This document shows positions 10,199 through 21,591 of a DNA stretch of 64,000 nucleotides, piece by piece (within the stretch, counting starts at the first letter, position 1; each line of letters begins with the position of its first letter). This DNA comes from Colocasia esculenta. Taxonomy: Eukaryota; Streptophyta; Magnoliopsida; Alismatales; Araceae. Under the pieces are notes generated by a model. That model was not told where the DNA came from, did no database searches, and saw only the letters and a program-made list of their open reading frames with translations. The translations under genes and the position numbers were made by a program. The DNA is taken from positions 67,032,206-67,096,205 of the forward strand of contig CM024758.1 of assembly GCA_014218235.1 (NCBI GenBank). The letters run 5' to 3'.

Positions 10199-11597
10199 AT
10201 GGCCGAAAGGAGTGGTGTGGGAGGTGATGGAGAAGGGTCAGGAGGGGATCCTACCCAGAGGATGATGGAGAGAATTTGGGAGAGTTTGACAGAAATTCGA
10301 GTGAGATTGGATCAGCAACCACCAGTTCAATCAGAGGAGCCAGTACCAGTAGCTCCAGTTCCATTTCCACCCAGAGTAGAGGTATCTCCTGTAGTGCCTG
10401 TACAACCGGCAGTTCCAGTGAGACCAGTTACAAGAGAGGAGACCACGGTGCTTGTGGAACAGTTTTTGAGGTTGCAACCCCCTACATATCAGGAGGCCCT
10501 AACCCGGATACAGCGGAACATTGGATACATGAAATTGAGAGGGTCTTTGCAATAATGAGGTGTCCTCAGGAAGATAGAGTGTACTTGCGGCATACCAATT
10601 ACGAGGGTTTGCGCAAGAATGGTGGTGGATGAAGTTGCAGACAGTTTTTACTGGCAGGACGGAAGACACTATTCCATGGTTGGAATTCTTGTCAGTCTTT
10701 AATGATTCTTTCTTCCCAATGCAAATCCAGCAAATGAAGAGAGAGCAATTTAGGACATTCCAGCAAGGGAATCTTTCAGTGCTTGAATATCAGATGAGAT
10801 TTATAGCCTTGAGTAAGTATGCTCCATATGTAATGACGGATAACGCAATGATGGTGAAATACTTTATTCGAGGTCTGAGGCCGGAATTGCAAGATGCAGT
10901 AATTCCATTGATGTGTAGAACAGTGGAAGAGGCAGCTCAGCGAGCATCAATACTTGAGAGGACTGTTCGGGCTAGGCAAGGGCAGTCTCAGGCAGGTGGT
11001 TTAGGTTCAGGTGGTTCTCGGTATCCACAATCGTCAGGAGGAGGTAATAAAGGAAAAGCACCTTCTGGAGCTTCTTCATCATCTGGAATAGGAAAATGGG
11101 GCAAGCAGATTAAGAAATTCTTCCAAGGAGGTCGTGGTAGAAGCAGGCAGCAGGGTTTTCCGCAGGGAGATTTTCAGCAGGGTCGTGGTTATAAACCACC
11201 GGTTCCAGAAGAATCTCAGCAAAGTACGGCAGGGCAGCCAATGATACCTCCATCTTTCAAGTGTTATAATTGTGGCCAACCAGGACATTTAGCAAGGAAT
11301 TGCCCATATTCTCGAGAGCAGACTTATGGTAGAGGTATTCAACCGCAGCAGCAGCAACCTTTTCAGTGGTCAGCAGAGCAAGGTAGAGGTTCACCATATC
11401 AAAGAGGAGGACGGGGTCGAGTAATGGCTATTACTAGAGCTCAAGCGGAAGCATCTAATCTTGTTGAAGGTATTCTACCTCTTTTTGATTTTACTGCTAA
11501 AGTATTAATTGATCCGGGTGCTTCCCATTCATTTATTTTCGAAGATTTTCTGGATAGTATGGTGCATCCTTTAGAAGAGAAATCTTGTGAATGGTAG
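10199..11597 (+). pseudogene. gag: Gag plus start of protease, family I gypsy
   Basis: Gag packages the element RNA. The ATG at 10199 follows an intron-acceptor-like CTGCAG. The reading passes through three frames (10199 to about 10480; about 10450-10620; 10629-11597), changes that restore a continuous retrotransposon-gag pattern (HWIHEIERVF, then FQQGNLSVLEYQMRF). A Gly/Gln/Arg-rich linker leads to one CCHC knuckle CYNCGQPGHLARNC at about 11260-11301. The protease follows with VLIDPGASHSFIF near 11496-11535, where the active-site triad reads DPG rather than DTG or DSG. The frame is lost at about 11590. Confidence 0.88.
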
Positions 11598-12983
11598 TGG
11601 AAATTCTTCAGGAGGATATTTGTTGACTTCTTGCTTTTTAGAAGATGTTCCAATAGTGATTCATGGAAATCAAATGCCTGCAAGATTATATGCCTTAACA
11701 TTGAAAGAATATGATATAATTCTGGGAATGGATTGGTTAGAGGCCTTCGGGGCAATAGTTGATTGTAGAAAGAAGAGAGTCAAATTTTGCAGATCTGGAG
11801 GTGAAATTTTGAATTTCAAGGTATGCCTTTTTACACTCCCAAGTTTATTATTTCTGCACTTAGAGCTAGAAAGTTAATTAATGCGGGATGTGTAGCGTAC
11901 TTACCTCTGTTAGTCTAATTGAATCTGATAAGTCTGTAGATTCAGTGCCAGTGGTTAGAGAATTTGCAGATGTATTCCCAGATGAGTTACCAGGTTTAGC
12001 TCCGCATAGAGAAGTGGATTTTTCAATTGAATTGCAACCAGGCAGTTTACCTATTTCGAAGGCACCATATAAAATGGCTCCAGCTGAATTGAAGGAATTG
12101 AAAAAGCAATTGCAAGAATTATTAGAAAAAGGTTTTATCAGGCCTAGTCAATCACCTTGGGGAGCGCCAGTGTTATTTGTTAGAAAGAAAGATGGTAGTC
12201 TAAGAATGTGTATAGACTACAGGCAGCTAAATAAAGTTACAATTAAGAATAAGTATCCACTTCCTAGAATTGATGATTTATTTGATCAACTTCAATCAGC
12301 TAAAGTGTTTTCCAAGATAGATTTGAGATCGGGATATCATCAATTGCGGATCAGAGAAGAGGATATTGAGAAATCAGCTTTTCGGACCAGGTATGGGCAT
12401 TATGAGTTTGTGGTGATGCCTTTTGGGTTGACAAATGCACCTGCAGCATTTATGAATTTGATGAACAGAATATTTCATCAGTATTTGGATCAGTTTATAG
12501 TGGTTTTTATTGATGATATATTGGTTTATTCAGCATCTGAAGAAGAGCATGCAATCATTTGCGGATTACTTTGCAGATATTGAGAGATTATCAGTTATTT
12601 GCTAAGTTTAGTAAATGTGAATTCTGGTTGAAGGAGATCAGTTTTTGGGTCATGTGATATCAGGTGAAGGTATTGCAGTGGATCCAGCTAAAGTTGAGGC
12701 AGTAATGAAATGGGAAGAGCCGAGGACAGTATTTGAGATTAGAAGTTTTCTGGGTTTGGCAGGATATTACAGAAGATTTATCCAAGACTTTTCCAAGATA
12801 GCAGCACCAATGACAAGGTTGACAAGGAAATGTATTCCTTTTGTATGGTCTTCGGAGTGTAGGCGCAGTTTTGCTGAATTAAAGAAAAGATTGACATCAG
12901 CTCCAGTTTTAGAGATTCCATCGGGAAGTGGTGGATTCGTTATATATGCAGATGCATCTAAGAGAGGTTTGGGTGCAGTGTGA
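11587..12983 (+). pseudogene. pol: Protease tail, reverse transcriptase and start of RNase H, family I
   Basis: The protease tail (11587-11877) includes IILGMDWL, usual between gypsy protease and RT. RT runs 11888-12583, with KKDGSLRMCIDYRQLN, the fingers/palm motif LRSGYHQLRI, MPFGLTNAPAAF and the catalytic FIDDIL (about 12505-12522). After a break near 12580 the connection resumes at 12645 (SFLGLAGYYRRFI) and enters RNase H (YADASKRGLG) until another break at 12983. RT copies element RNA into DNA. The breaks are single-base changes, not large deletions. Confidence 0.9.
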
Positions 12984-13297
12984 TGCAGCATGGTAAAGTA
13001 ATTGCTTATGCCTCCAGGCAATTGAAGAAGCATGAGGAGAATACCCAACTTATGATCTAGAGTTAGCAGCGGTTGTCTTTGCATTGAAGATTTGGCGACA
13101 TTATTTGTATGGTGAAAGATTTGAAATCTTCACTGATCATAAGAGTTTGAATATATTTTCTCTCAAAAAGATTTGAATTTAAGACAGCGCAGGTGGATGG
13201 AATATCTAAAGGATTATGACTTCAATTTGGCATATCATCCAGGTAAAGCAAATGTGGTGGCAGATGCATTGAGCAGAAAGGTGGTTATGAATCAATT
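12984..13297 (+). pseudogene. RNase H remainder, family I
   Basis: Split over frames, the stretch reads KVIAYASRQLKKHE, then LELAAVVFALKIWRHYLYGE, TDHKSL and VVADALSRK, the standard Ty3/gypsy RNase H landmarks. Two frame changes, near 13030 and 13155, interrupt it. Confidence 0.85.
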
Positions 13298-14806
13298 ATG
13301 ATCAGAGAATGGAAACTTTATGAGAATGTGGCGGAGAATTCTTTATATGTGCCAAGCAGTCAGCGCAGAGCAATATTAGCAACTAGTGCAGTGGAACCTT
13401 CTATTTATTGGCAGATAGTAGAGGCACAAAGAGCAGATGCTAATTTAGCGAACATTCTTAGAATGGATGAAGTGAATTTGGGACGTGATAATGTGGCTAG
13501 ATTGAAAGGAAGATTGTATGTACCAGAAGATGCAGAAATTAGACAGAAAGTTTTGGAGGAAGCTCATAGATCAAGGTATACTATCCATCCAGGCAGCACT
13601 AAGATGTATCAAGATATGAAAAAACATTTTTGGTGGCCGAATATGAAGAAAGAAATTGCAGAATTTATATCCAGATGTGCAGTATGTCAGCAAATAAAAG
13701 CAGAGCATCAAAAGCCAGGAGGATTGTTGCAGCCATTACCCATTCCGCAATGGAAATGGGATGATGATATAGCAATAGATTTATAGTTGGTTTGCCCAGC
13801 TCATCAGGTCATAATGCAATATGGGTTTTTGTGGATAGATTAACCAAGGTTTACAGATTACTACCTGTTAGTATGACTTGGTCAGTTGATAGATTAGCCA
13901 AGTTGTATTTGGAAAGGATTATACCTTTGCATGGAATTCCAGTCACTACAGTTTCAGATCGAGATCCTCGATTTACTTCAGGTTTTTGGAGAAGTTTACA
14001 AAGAGTTGTTGGCACAGAGTTAAGGTATAGTTCAGCTTATCATCCACAAACAGATGGGCAGACGGAAAGAACAATTCAGACTATTGAAGATATGTTGAGA
14101 GCTTGTTGTCTTGTATGGGGAGGCATTTGGGAGCGTCATTTGGGTCTAGTTGAGTTTGCATATAATAACAGTTACCATTCGAGTATTGAAATGGCACCCT
14201 ATGAAGCGTTGTATGGTAGACCGTGCAGATCACCATTAAATTGGCATGAAGTAGGTGAAAGGCAGGTTTTGGGCCCAGAATTAGTTCGCCAATGTGCAGA
14301 AACAGTGAGATTCATCCAAGAGAAATTGAAGACAGCTCAGAGTCACCAAAAATGTTATGCAGATGTTAGACGCAGACCATTGCAATTTGAAGTAAGTGAT
14401 TATGTGTTTCTAAAGGTATCTCCTACTAAAGGTGTATTAAGGTTCAGTAAGAAAGGCAAGTTGAGCCCGAGATATGTTGGACCGTTTCAAATCAAGGAAA
14501 GATTGGGTGAAACAGCCTACAGATTAGATTTGCCAGCAGATTTCACAGATGCGCATGATGTTTTTCATGTCTCTGTTAGGAAATATATCAAGGACCAACC
14601 CAAGTTGTCAGCTATCAAAGAGATGATTTGAAGCTGGATATGACAATGCCAGAGTATCCAGTGCAAATTTCAGGCCACAGAATTCAAAAGCTCAGGAATA
14701 AAGAAATTGAGTTAGTAAGGTCAGATGGGAGAATAGACAAGGTGGTGAAGATACTTGGGAATTAGCGGAAGAAATGAGAAAAGCGTATCCATACTTGTTT
14801 GAGTAA
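13298..14806 (+). pseudogene. Integrase, family I gypsy
   Basis: Integrase inserts the cDNA into the genome. The zinc-binding HHCC region (HRSRYTIHP ... CAVC) is at about 13567-13690. The DDE core carries D in AIDL (about 13778), D in VSDRDPRF (about 13955) and E in GQTERT (about 14064). The C-terminal GKLSPRYVGPF and DVFHVS motifs lead to a tail ending YPYLFE and a stop at 14804-14806, as in Del/Tekay elements. Frame changes occur at about 13785 and 14630 and again in the tail. Confidence 0.9.
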
Positions 14807-14912
14807 GATTTATTCTTTTTAGGTGATAGTATCATGCTAGTTAAGTTGAAAATTTTGATAGTTGGGTTCCATTTAAATTTCGAGGACGAAATTACTTTTT
14901 AGGTGATAGTAA
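14807..14912 (+). other. 3' non-coding strip before the 3' LTR, family I
   Basis: Contains the AATTTCGAGGACGAAATT block typical of the 3' end of Del/Tekay elements, and TTTTTAGGTGATAGTA twice (about 14816 and 14897). A classical uninterrupted polypurine tract right before the LTR is not seen: AGGTGATAGTAA stands there instead. Confidence 0.6.
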
Positions 14913-16964
14913 TGTAACGTTCCGACCGTTCGGATCGTTCTTGTGTGGATGTGGAGGCCAGTGTATGGCCGATGACATGTGTGTAGCAGGTGATTTCCGC
15001 AGGTTTTGCCCAAAGCATTCTCTGCTTCTCGGTTGCTAACGCGGTCGTTTTGAGGGTCGCGATGAGATCGCGACAGTGAGGCGTGTCGCGATATGATCGC
15101 GACAGTCCGTAGCGTCGCGTTCATAAAACCGCCATTTTAAGTGATTGGGTGTCGTCAGCGGATTAAGGCGACAGTCTTGAGCGTCGCGATTAGATCGCGG
15201 TCGTGTTGAGTGTCACGTTCTTACCTGCGTTAAGTTTTTAAGTAACCCTAGCAGAACAGAGCAGATGAAAGCTCTATTCGGCCAGGGGGTTTTGCTGTGG
15301 GATTTTGGGCGATTTGGCTTGCTAGAGTTCGGTTCGAAGAGTTCCACCGCGAGGACGTCGAGTGGAGCGAGGGGAACCTTGAACGGGCTTCGTTCTTCGC
15401 GTTCTTCGCGAAGGTAGGGAGATTTCCTGAATTTTAATCCGTGGATTTCCCGGGTAAAGTGGATAATGTGTTTCCTGCTTTCCAAAACATAGATAGCATG
15501 TGTAGGAACACATTAAAGCATGAAAATGGACTGAAACTATAAGTTTTAATGAGTTTGGGGTGATCCGGATGAGGGATTCTAGAACAGGGTTCGCACCTGC
15601 TATCGCGGTCGCTCTGAGAGCCGCGATAAGGTCGCGACACCGTGAGCCGTCGCGTTCTGAAGGCGGTCTATCGTGCCGCCGCGACAACAGCCGAGTGTTG
15701 TCTTATGAGCATAAATGTTTGTGTAGAATTATTTGTTCAGCTCAGTTTATGTTTTATGGTGATAGAAAGAGGTGCATTGGCACTCTCTACGCTCGGGGAG
15801 TGTGTGGGTGTGGTTTACTTGTTGTTCACTTGGGTTACGTAAATTTCACGTGACTTTACGTTGTGTACGTGGTTTCTGTGTATGTAGTGTGTAGTTTGAC
15901 GCCTTCCGTGGATACCTTCTCAGTTGGGAGCCCCAGGTTTTGTGTGAGCCAGCACGTGAGTGCTCGGGGCTTGTCCCGGTACTGAGTACCGATGAGGTCT
16001 TGTCGTCTTCCTGGACACCCTCACTCTTGTGTTGAGTAGTACGTCCGGCTGAGGGAAAGACGGCAGTGGGACAGCGACTAGAGAGTTGGTTGTGTTGTCG
16101 CTTGTAGCGCGCTCGTAGTTGGGGGAGACGGACACCAGCAGACGTGCTGGACCCCAGCTAGTCCTGTTTTCCAGTGCCTCACTTTAGAGAGCTCAGGCCA
16201 GAGTCCCTAAAGGTGTTAGGATGGGCCTGCGTGGTGTGTGACCTGCAGGTTGTGTGTGGTGGTTTAGTTGGACTCCACAGTTCTTGTACTTGTTTAGTGG
16301 AGCAGCAGCTGGACCTTTCGTCTGTGGCTGCGAGACTGAGAGGTGGTCCTGTGTTGTTTGTCCGGGTCAGTAACTGGTGTCGCGAACCAGTTGACGTGGC
16401 TCGAGTGTGGCGTTTCTCTACAGTAGCTCGTACACTTGTTTGGTGTTGCCGTTTATTTATTACGATGATTCCTGTTTAAGCGGCAAATGGTAAGTTGTAC
16501 TTACAGTTTAATATCTTGCATGATATTATTATAATTGCTAGTGTAGCATATCCTGCTTTACTATTTGTGTTGGTTTGCTCGGTTTATAGGGAGTTTCCCT
16601 ACTGAGCTAGTGACACGTGAGGCTCACCCCTACCTCCTACCAGGTGAGGGAGACCCGGAGATTTCGCGGCCGTCGTCTAGTGGAGGGTCTGCACCACCAG
16701 CAGTGTAATTCTACTTTTCTGTTGTACACCTCGGGGTATGCCCCAGGTTCTGTTATAGTTTGGCTACAGTGTGCTATGGTTATGTATATTTCTTGTAAAT
16801 ATTTGTGGGATTATCAGATCTTGTGAATGTTTAAGTTAATTCCTCTATATTTCTACGGACTCGTGGTTTGATATCCCTTGCGAGGCTTCGGCCCGTTCGC
16901 GGGAGGCGGACTCGAATCAGGCTTGCTATCAGATTAGCGGGTCTGATTGTCGAGGATCGTCACA
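14913..16964 (+). repeat. 3' LTR of family I element
   Basis: 2,052 bp, TGTAACGTTCC...GATCGTCACA, collinear with 7991-10047 with a few substitutions and small indels. It is followed at once by GATAC, the second target duplication, and then by the resumed family III LTR. Confidence 0.93.
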
Positions 16965-16969
16965 GATAC
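16965..16969 (+). repeat. Target-site duplication GATAC (right)
   Basis: Exact match of 7986-7990; see the left copy of the duplication. Confidence 0.95.
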
Positions 16970-17606
16970 CATGCTAGGTTTGTTAGTTACCTTGTGCTAA
17001 TTTCCATGCTTTATTTGTTTAAGAATATGATTGATATGAGTTGTGTGATAGCAACATGAATCAAGTTGGTTATCATGTGTAGAAAGCATGTATAGGTTGT
17101 TTTATTAATTGTCATAAAGTAGTGTCATGTATTTCTTTTATTGTTTAGAAGAATAGCATGTGTGTGATATGTGTAAGGATGTACCTTTAGATGCTTACTG
17201 GGTCTTGTTGAAAGACTCATACTTGCTTTAACATACAGGTGAGACAGGTGTCCCCGTACTTGAGGAGGAATAGTGAGGAGCGACTCCGAGCGCGAGGAGT
17301 AGCTGCTTTTGTGGAGATTGCTACTTAGTTGCTTTATTTCATTAGTATGTGAATATGTCATTATATTTTTCACATGGACTTGTATAATTATGGACATTGT
17401 TATTTTCCTTATTGCTATATAGATTGTGGAATATGTGAATGATGATAGAATAAGAATGTTTTACATTTCCGCTATACTTCCTTTGTTATTTATGTACATC
17501 TCGACCTATTGTGTTGTGTTGGGTAAATGTCCCACTGTGACGGCGCCCTTTGTATCGATGTGGATTGATATAATCATACTGATATAAAGAGGGTCGTTAT
17601 AGAGAT

Positions 17607-17618
17607 TGGTATCAGAGC
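17607..17618 (+). other. Primer binding site, family III
   Basis: TGGTATCAGAGC five bases after the family III LTR end. In the right copy the sequence is interrupted within this site (GAGATTGG then integrase DNA at 57497), so that copy has no PBS. Confidence 0.9.
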
Positions 17619-18001
17619 GCAACAGGTTGAGATTGTACATGAATATGCCATCATCTACACAATATTTCAAAGTCTTTATAGAATTTGTCCATATATGTGG
17701 AAAATATCTAATAATGAATTAAAGATAGTTAAGAAAATAGTTAGGACTAAGTAACTTAGATTCTAACAAAGTTAATTATTTGCAGGCTATGGCGAGCCGT
17801 GGTAGGCGTGGTGCTCAGGCTAGGGAGGATGAGCATAGGCGGGAGGAGAGGGGTGAGCAGCAGGCCCCAGCACCTCAGGGTCCCACAGTACTCCCTCCAC
17901 CACCACCTGTGGATTATGGCGTGTTCATGCAAGACCTGGTTCAGGCAATGCAGACCCAGGCACAGACTCAGGGGGTACTGCAGGCCCAGTTGCAGGCTCA
18001 G

Positions 18002-18083
18002 GTTAGAGTTGTTAAATAGGAGTAGTATGTTTTGTTGAATGCATGATGGTTTATGTATTGCTTATATGTGCTTAATGTCTCAG
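18002..18083 (+). other. Putative intron 1 in family III gag
   Basis: 82 nt, CAG|GTTAGAG ... CTTAATGTCTCAG|GCT, phase 0, with stop codons inside. Removing it joins QAQ to AQAPAP, in frame in the better-preserved right copy. The counterpart there is 59751-59833. Confidence 0.7.
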
Positions 18084-18287
18084 GCTCAGGCTCCAGCTCC
18101 AGTCCTCAGAAGCATGGCCATGGTGGTCCGTCCATCATGGAGAGGTTTAAGAGGATGGCTCCGCCTTCTTTTAAGGGGGAGAGTCGGCCACTCTTGGAAG
18201 AGAGCTGGATGAGGGAAGTGGAGAAGATATTCCAGGCCATAAGGTGGCTGAAGAAGACAAAGTCGTATGGCTACTTACATGCTACAG

Positions 18288-18357
18288 GTACTTAAAGTAT
18301 ATGTACTTGAGTAAGATTAAGTTTTATTTGGATGGTGCTTATAGGTTGTGTTTGCAG
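18288..18357 (+). other. Putative intron 2 in family III gag
   Basis: 70 nt, CTACAG|GTACTT ... GTGTTTGCAG|GAGAGAG, phase 0. Removing it joins MATYMLQ to ERADIWW, a junction that is uninterrupted in other gypsy gags. The counterpart is 60041-60112. Confidence 0.75.
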
Positions 18358-19389
18358 GAGAGAGCCGATATTTGGTGGCCTCCATAGTGCGTACCAAGTA
18401 CGAGGATGGTGCCATTGAGATAACTTGGGCCGAGTTCACGAGGCTATTTCGGGCCAAGTTCATCCCCGAGCACATCCAGGACAAGATGGAGTAGGAGTTT
18501 CTCTCTCTTACTCAGGGCTCCATGACGGTCTTGGAGTATGAGGCCAGGTTTGCCGAGCTTTCTAAGTATGCTCCCCATATAGTTGCTGATGAGCGCAGGA
18601 AGGCTAAGAAGTTTGTGATGGGGCTCAAACCATCACTGAGGTCGAGGCTTGTGGCTTTTGACCACCGTACCTTGGATGAGGCTCTCAGCGCAACGTGCAG
18701 GCATGAGAGCGAGATGGATCAGTACTTGGAGGAGAAGAGGGCAGCTCAGAAGAGGTCGTGCCACCTTTCCAGAGGCAGGACAGGAAGAAGGCCGTGTACT
18801 AGTCACCGCAGTGTCCAGTGGTGGCTACTAGTCAGCAGGCTGGTACGCCACCGTCACCCAGCTTCAGGCCCAGTGATAAGAAGATGTGTCCTCACGGGGA
18901 AGGGCACACGGTGGCACCGAGTGTTGGAAGCTAGCAGGGAAGTGTCTCAGGTGTGGCAGCACCGAGCACAGATCTGAGATTGCCCCAGACTCTAGAAGGG
19001 TGTTCAGAAAGGAGTGTCAGCCTCAGCAGCGGCAGCAGCGCCAGTGACTGGGAGACCAGGAAAGCTTCGAGCCCAAGTCCAAGTGTTTGCACTAGCCCGA
19101 GAGGAGTGGAGCAGGCCGAGAACGTCACGGAAGGTACGATTTTAGTCATGGGTGTGCATGCTCAGGTGTTGTTCGATACAGGTGCCACACACTCATTTAT
19201 TTCCAAGCGGTTTGCCAAGCAGTTAGCAGCAGAGTCTGGAGTTGAGGCAGAGGAGTTGGAAGTCCCTTTGTCTGTGCACACACCAGAAGGTACGGTAGTG
19301 GACCAAGAAGTGCATTCCATTTACATGTGTGCATTGAGGACCGAGGCTTGTTTGAATGCGCCACCGTGCTGGCTCTGACAGCGGAAGAA

Positions 19390-20640
19390 CCTTTCACATC
19401 TGCTGTGATGATCCTGCGATGGAACTCTTTGGATTGCCTCCTCACTCCATCATTCGTGGAAGACTCGCATAACTCCGTTGATGGTGGCTGCTGGTTCCCA
19501 TCACATGCAAGATTTAGGTCGATGATACCGGGGCTATGAGTAGCAGGCGATGCATCCAGCGATGCCACCGTGACCTCGTCGGCGGCCTCAACATCCCCTT
19601 CTAGAGATCTCGTTTGCAGATGAGCCCCAAGTGCCAGATCTTCCATGTTGGCAGAAATAGATGCAAAGCAATCAAGCACAGTTCTTCAGCTTGATCATCA
19701 TGCTTAGTCTGGTCATCATGCTCACCTTTATTGGCATGCACAACATCGACTCCTTCACGAACGGGGACCCAAACCCTTGGAGGGTTCGGATTCACAGCAA
19801 CATCCTTAGTATTCCCTTTAGTCATTGGATTCCTTCTCCCACTGAATGACAGGATTCCTTAGAATGACCCAGCCGGATAGCAAGAAAAACATATGTAAGC
19901 AAAGGCATAGGTAATTTCTTGCCAATAACCACCCACATCTCCATCCCAATCCATAATCTGTCAGACCTAGATTTAGTGAGATCAAGCTCAACACATACCC
20001 GAGTTGCCTTAGTATTAAGAAGAAGTTCTGTTGCATGATGATTTGCAGAATCGGGCCAACATTACCTGCAATTGAAGCCAGTAATTTTTTGTGATAAAGA
20101 TTGTTAGGAAGCTCTGAGAACTCCACCCACACCGGGACAACAGTGGTTCCTCCGATGGTTTGAAAAGTGGTGTCCCTTTGAAGAACCTGAAAAGCTTGCC
20201 TTGTACATATATAGACTCCCGTAGCAACACCCTAAGGTAGTCATCTTGGCATTTAAAACACAGAAGAAGATGCAAGTTATCCATGGCACTGATAACAAAG
20301 GATTCTTTAATACCACACCTTGAAGCTAGATGCTAGCGGATCTCAGGGAATGCCGGCCTCCCGTACGCTGTCTTGGCAACTACAAAGTAGAGGAAAGGCT
20401 TGAGGGAGGCTTCCATCTCAACTTTTGAGAAAAATACCGCCAACTCACCTTGGTCAGTAAAGGCTGGGAGGTGAACATCTGTAACAACCTCCGGAAGTTG
20501 TAGAGAAGATGCAACCACCTTTGCGAATGAGAGGCCACCAGGGAACCCTTGTCCACCTGCGGAGGGTCCCCCCGGGGGCCGCCATGGCCGGCCAACCCCA
20601 CCTGGGGGCGGCGGCGCCAACCAGACCAAGAAAACTCAGA
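19390..20640 (-). pseudogene. DUF4283-type LINE ORF1 fragment
   Basis: Read from about 20629 downward over several frames it shows SFAKVV, then KPFLYFVVAKTAYGRPAFPE, then DDYLRVLLRESIYVQGKLF, then VWVEFSELPNNLYHKKLLA, then TRVCVELDLTKS, then a decayed knuckle ending GHSKESC. That order matches the DUF4283 plus zinc-knuckle region found in plant L1-type LINE ORF1 proteins and their domesticated relatives. It is broken by at least three frame changes. There is no ORF2 endonuclease or RT in the window and no poly-A tail visible, so it is a fragment. It lies antisense against the truncated gag-protease of family III. Confidence 0.7.
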
Positions 20641-21591
20641 GCTTCTCTCTCTAAAAAAATTCTAGAGAGAGATAATTTGTCTCTATTAAGCATCTAATGA
20701 GTTAATTTCCTATTACAACTCTAACTCCTATTTAAACTCCGAATTTCCTTATTTCTTTCAACCTTCCAAGCTTTCCTCCTCCTAATTGGGTTATGTTGGG
20801 TTCCAATTTCGTGGCTAGCTAATTAGGGTAGGGTTAGGAGTCCAATTCCAACATAAATTAGCTATATTAATGATTTTCTTACTCTTTTCAATTTAGGAGG
20901 AAACAATTATATTACGAATTTAGGTTATTTTCCTCTTATCCATATTTCAGAATTCCTATTTTGACCAATAACTTTTATGTGAGCTATTTAGCAAAGCCCA
21001 TTATTTCTTTTTGTTTAATGGGTTTTAATTAATCATTTTCTTTTAAAATTTTTTGATTGATTATTTATTAAAATATATCGAGTTGCTACATGATCTTTCT
21101 CACCTAACGCCTTGTTATGTGCATTAAATGGATGCAGGCATTTGATACTCTCATGAAGTTGTCTACAACACCTTGGAAACTTGCTGGAAGTTGAAGACTC
21201 CTCTCTATTCCAAGGAGCCAGAAGACTCAACAAAATAGTCGTTAGATACAAGAGAAGAAAAGAAAGAAGATACTTCAATGGATACCTATATACTTCTTGG
21301 ATATATGCATGAAGCCTAAAAATAGACTCAACAGACATATAAATGGATACATCCTTCAAGAGTCCATAAAAAAGGAGCGGATGTTGTGACAATAGCTTGA
21401 CAGGGTGAGAAAGATTTGAAAAACTCAAGAGAGCACAACAACGCATACATCCCTCCTCAACCAGTAAAGAAAACACAGCGTCAAAGCCCATACTTTTGTT
21501 CTAACTTTCTTCATCTCTCTCTCTATGATTCTTATTGTAACCTCCTTTCAAAGAGGGACAGTGATGTCTTAGATCAAGCCCACCTATTGAT
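20641..21591. other. Unassigned A/T-rich sequence
   Basis: No domain or RNA recognised. A minus-strand ORF of 152 codons at 21033-21491 shows no motif I can place and is hydrophobic by A/T bias. The first 60 bases (CTCTCTAAAAAAATTCTAGAG) contain an inverted repeat around an A run. Confidence 0.4.

Larger units (their letters stand above)
7991..16964 (+). mobile_element. Complete Ty3/gypsy element, family I (Del/Tekay-like)
   Basis: This 8,974-bp element has two LTRs (7991-10047 and 14913-16964), PBS, gag, protease, RT, RNase H and integrase in the order expected of Ty3/gypsy, and a perfect 5-bp target duplication. It sits inside the family III LTR and is absent from the right copy. The two LTRs look about 99% identical by eye, with an 8-nt difference near 8083 and a scatter of 1-nt indels, so the insertion is recent. 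The reading frame is broken at about seven points, so it is non-coding as assembled. Confidence 0.93.
5855..17601 (+). repeat. 5' LTR of family III gypsy element, split by nested element
   Basis: Starts TGTAAGGCCC at 5855 and ends ...GGGTCGTTATA at 17601, just before a PBS. The ancestral terminal CA survives as TTGCA in the right copy (57488). Without the nested element (7991-16969) it is about 2,770 bp, matching the right copy 54718-57488. It contains a TATA box, GACGGCAA dyads and a conserved AG before GTGAG at 17238. The long LTR and methionine PBS fit the Del/Tekay style of Ty3/gypsy. Its 3' LTR is not in the window. Confidence 0.85.
1..18396. repeat. Left copy of a duplicated segment
   Basis: Blocks 1-3697, 5576-7990, 16965-17609 and 17645-18396 align in the same order and orientation to 50766-54444, 54440-56856, 56852-57496 and 59393-60139. 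By eye they differ by a few percent, mostly single-base indels. The left copy carries two private insertions (3698-5575 and 7991-16964) whose sites are empty on the right. The left edge may lie outside the window, since homology begins at base 1. It could be a true duplication or the second allele of the same locus. Confidence 0.93.
17789..19340 (+). pseudogene. gag: Gag-protease of family III gypsy element, with two introns
   Basis: Exon 1 is 17789-18001 (71 codons, starting MASRGRRGAQ, rich in Q, A and P). Exon 2 is 18084-18287 and exon 3 starts at 18358. Read across the two intron-like spacers it gives the usual gypsy gag order: PPSFKGE, then MATYMLQ joined to ERADIWW, then FRAKFIPEHIQDKM and VLEYEARFAELSKYAP. 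The knuckle region at about 18880-18980 is frame-shifted (CLRCGSTEHRSE is readable). A protease with VLFDTGATHSFIS is at about 19165-19205. A 1-nt loss in exon 2 and a TAG at about 18492 break the frame. The element ends at about 19340 against foreign DNA, so RT to 3' LTR are missing. Confidence 0.82.
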
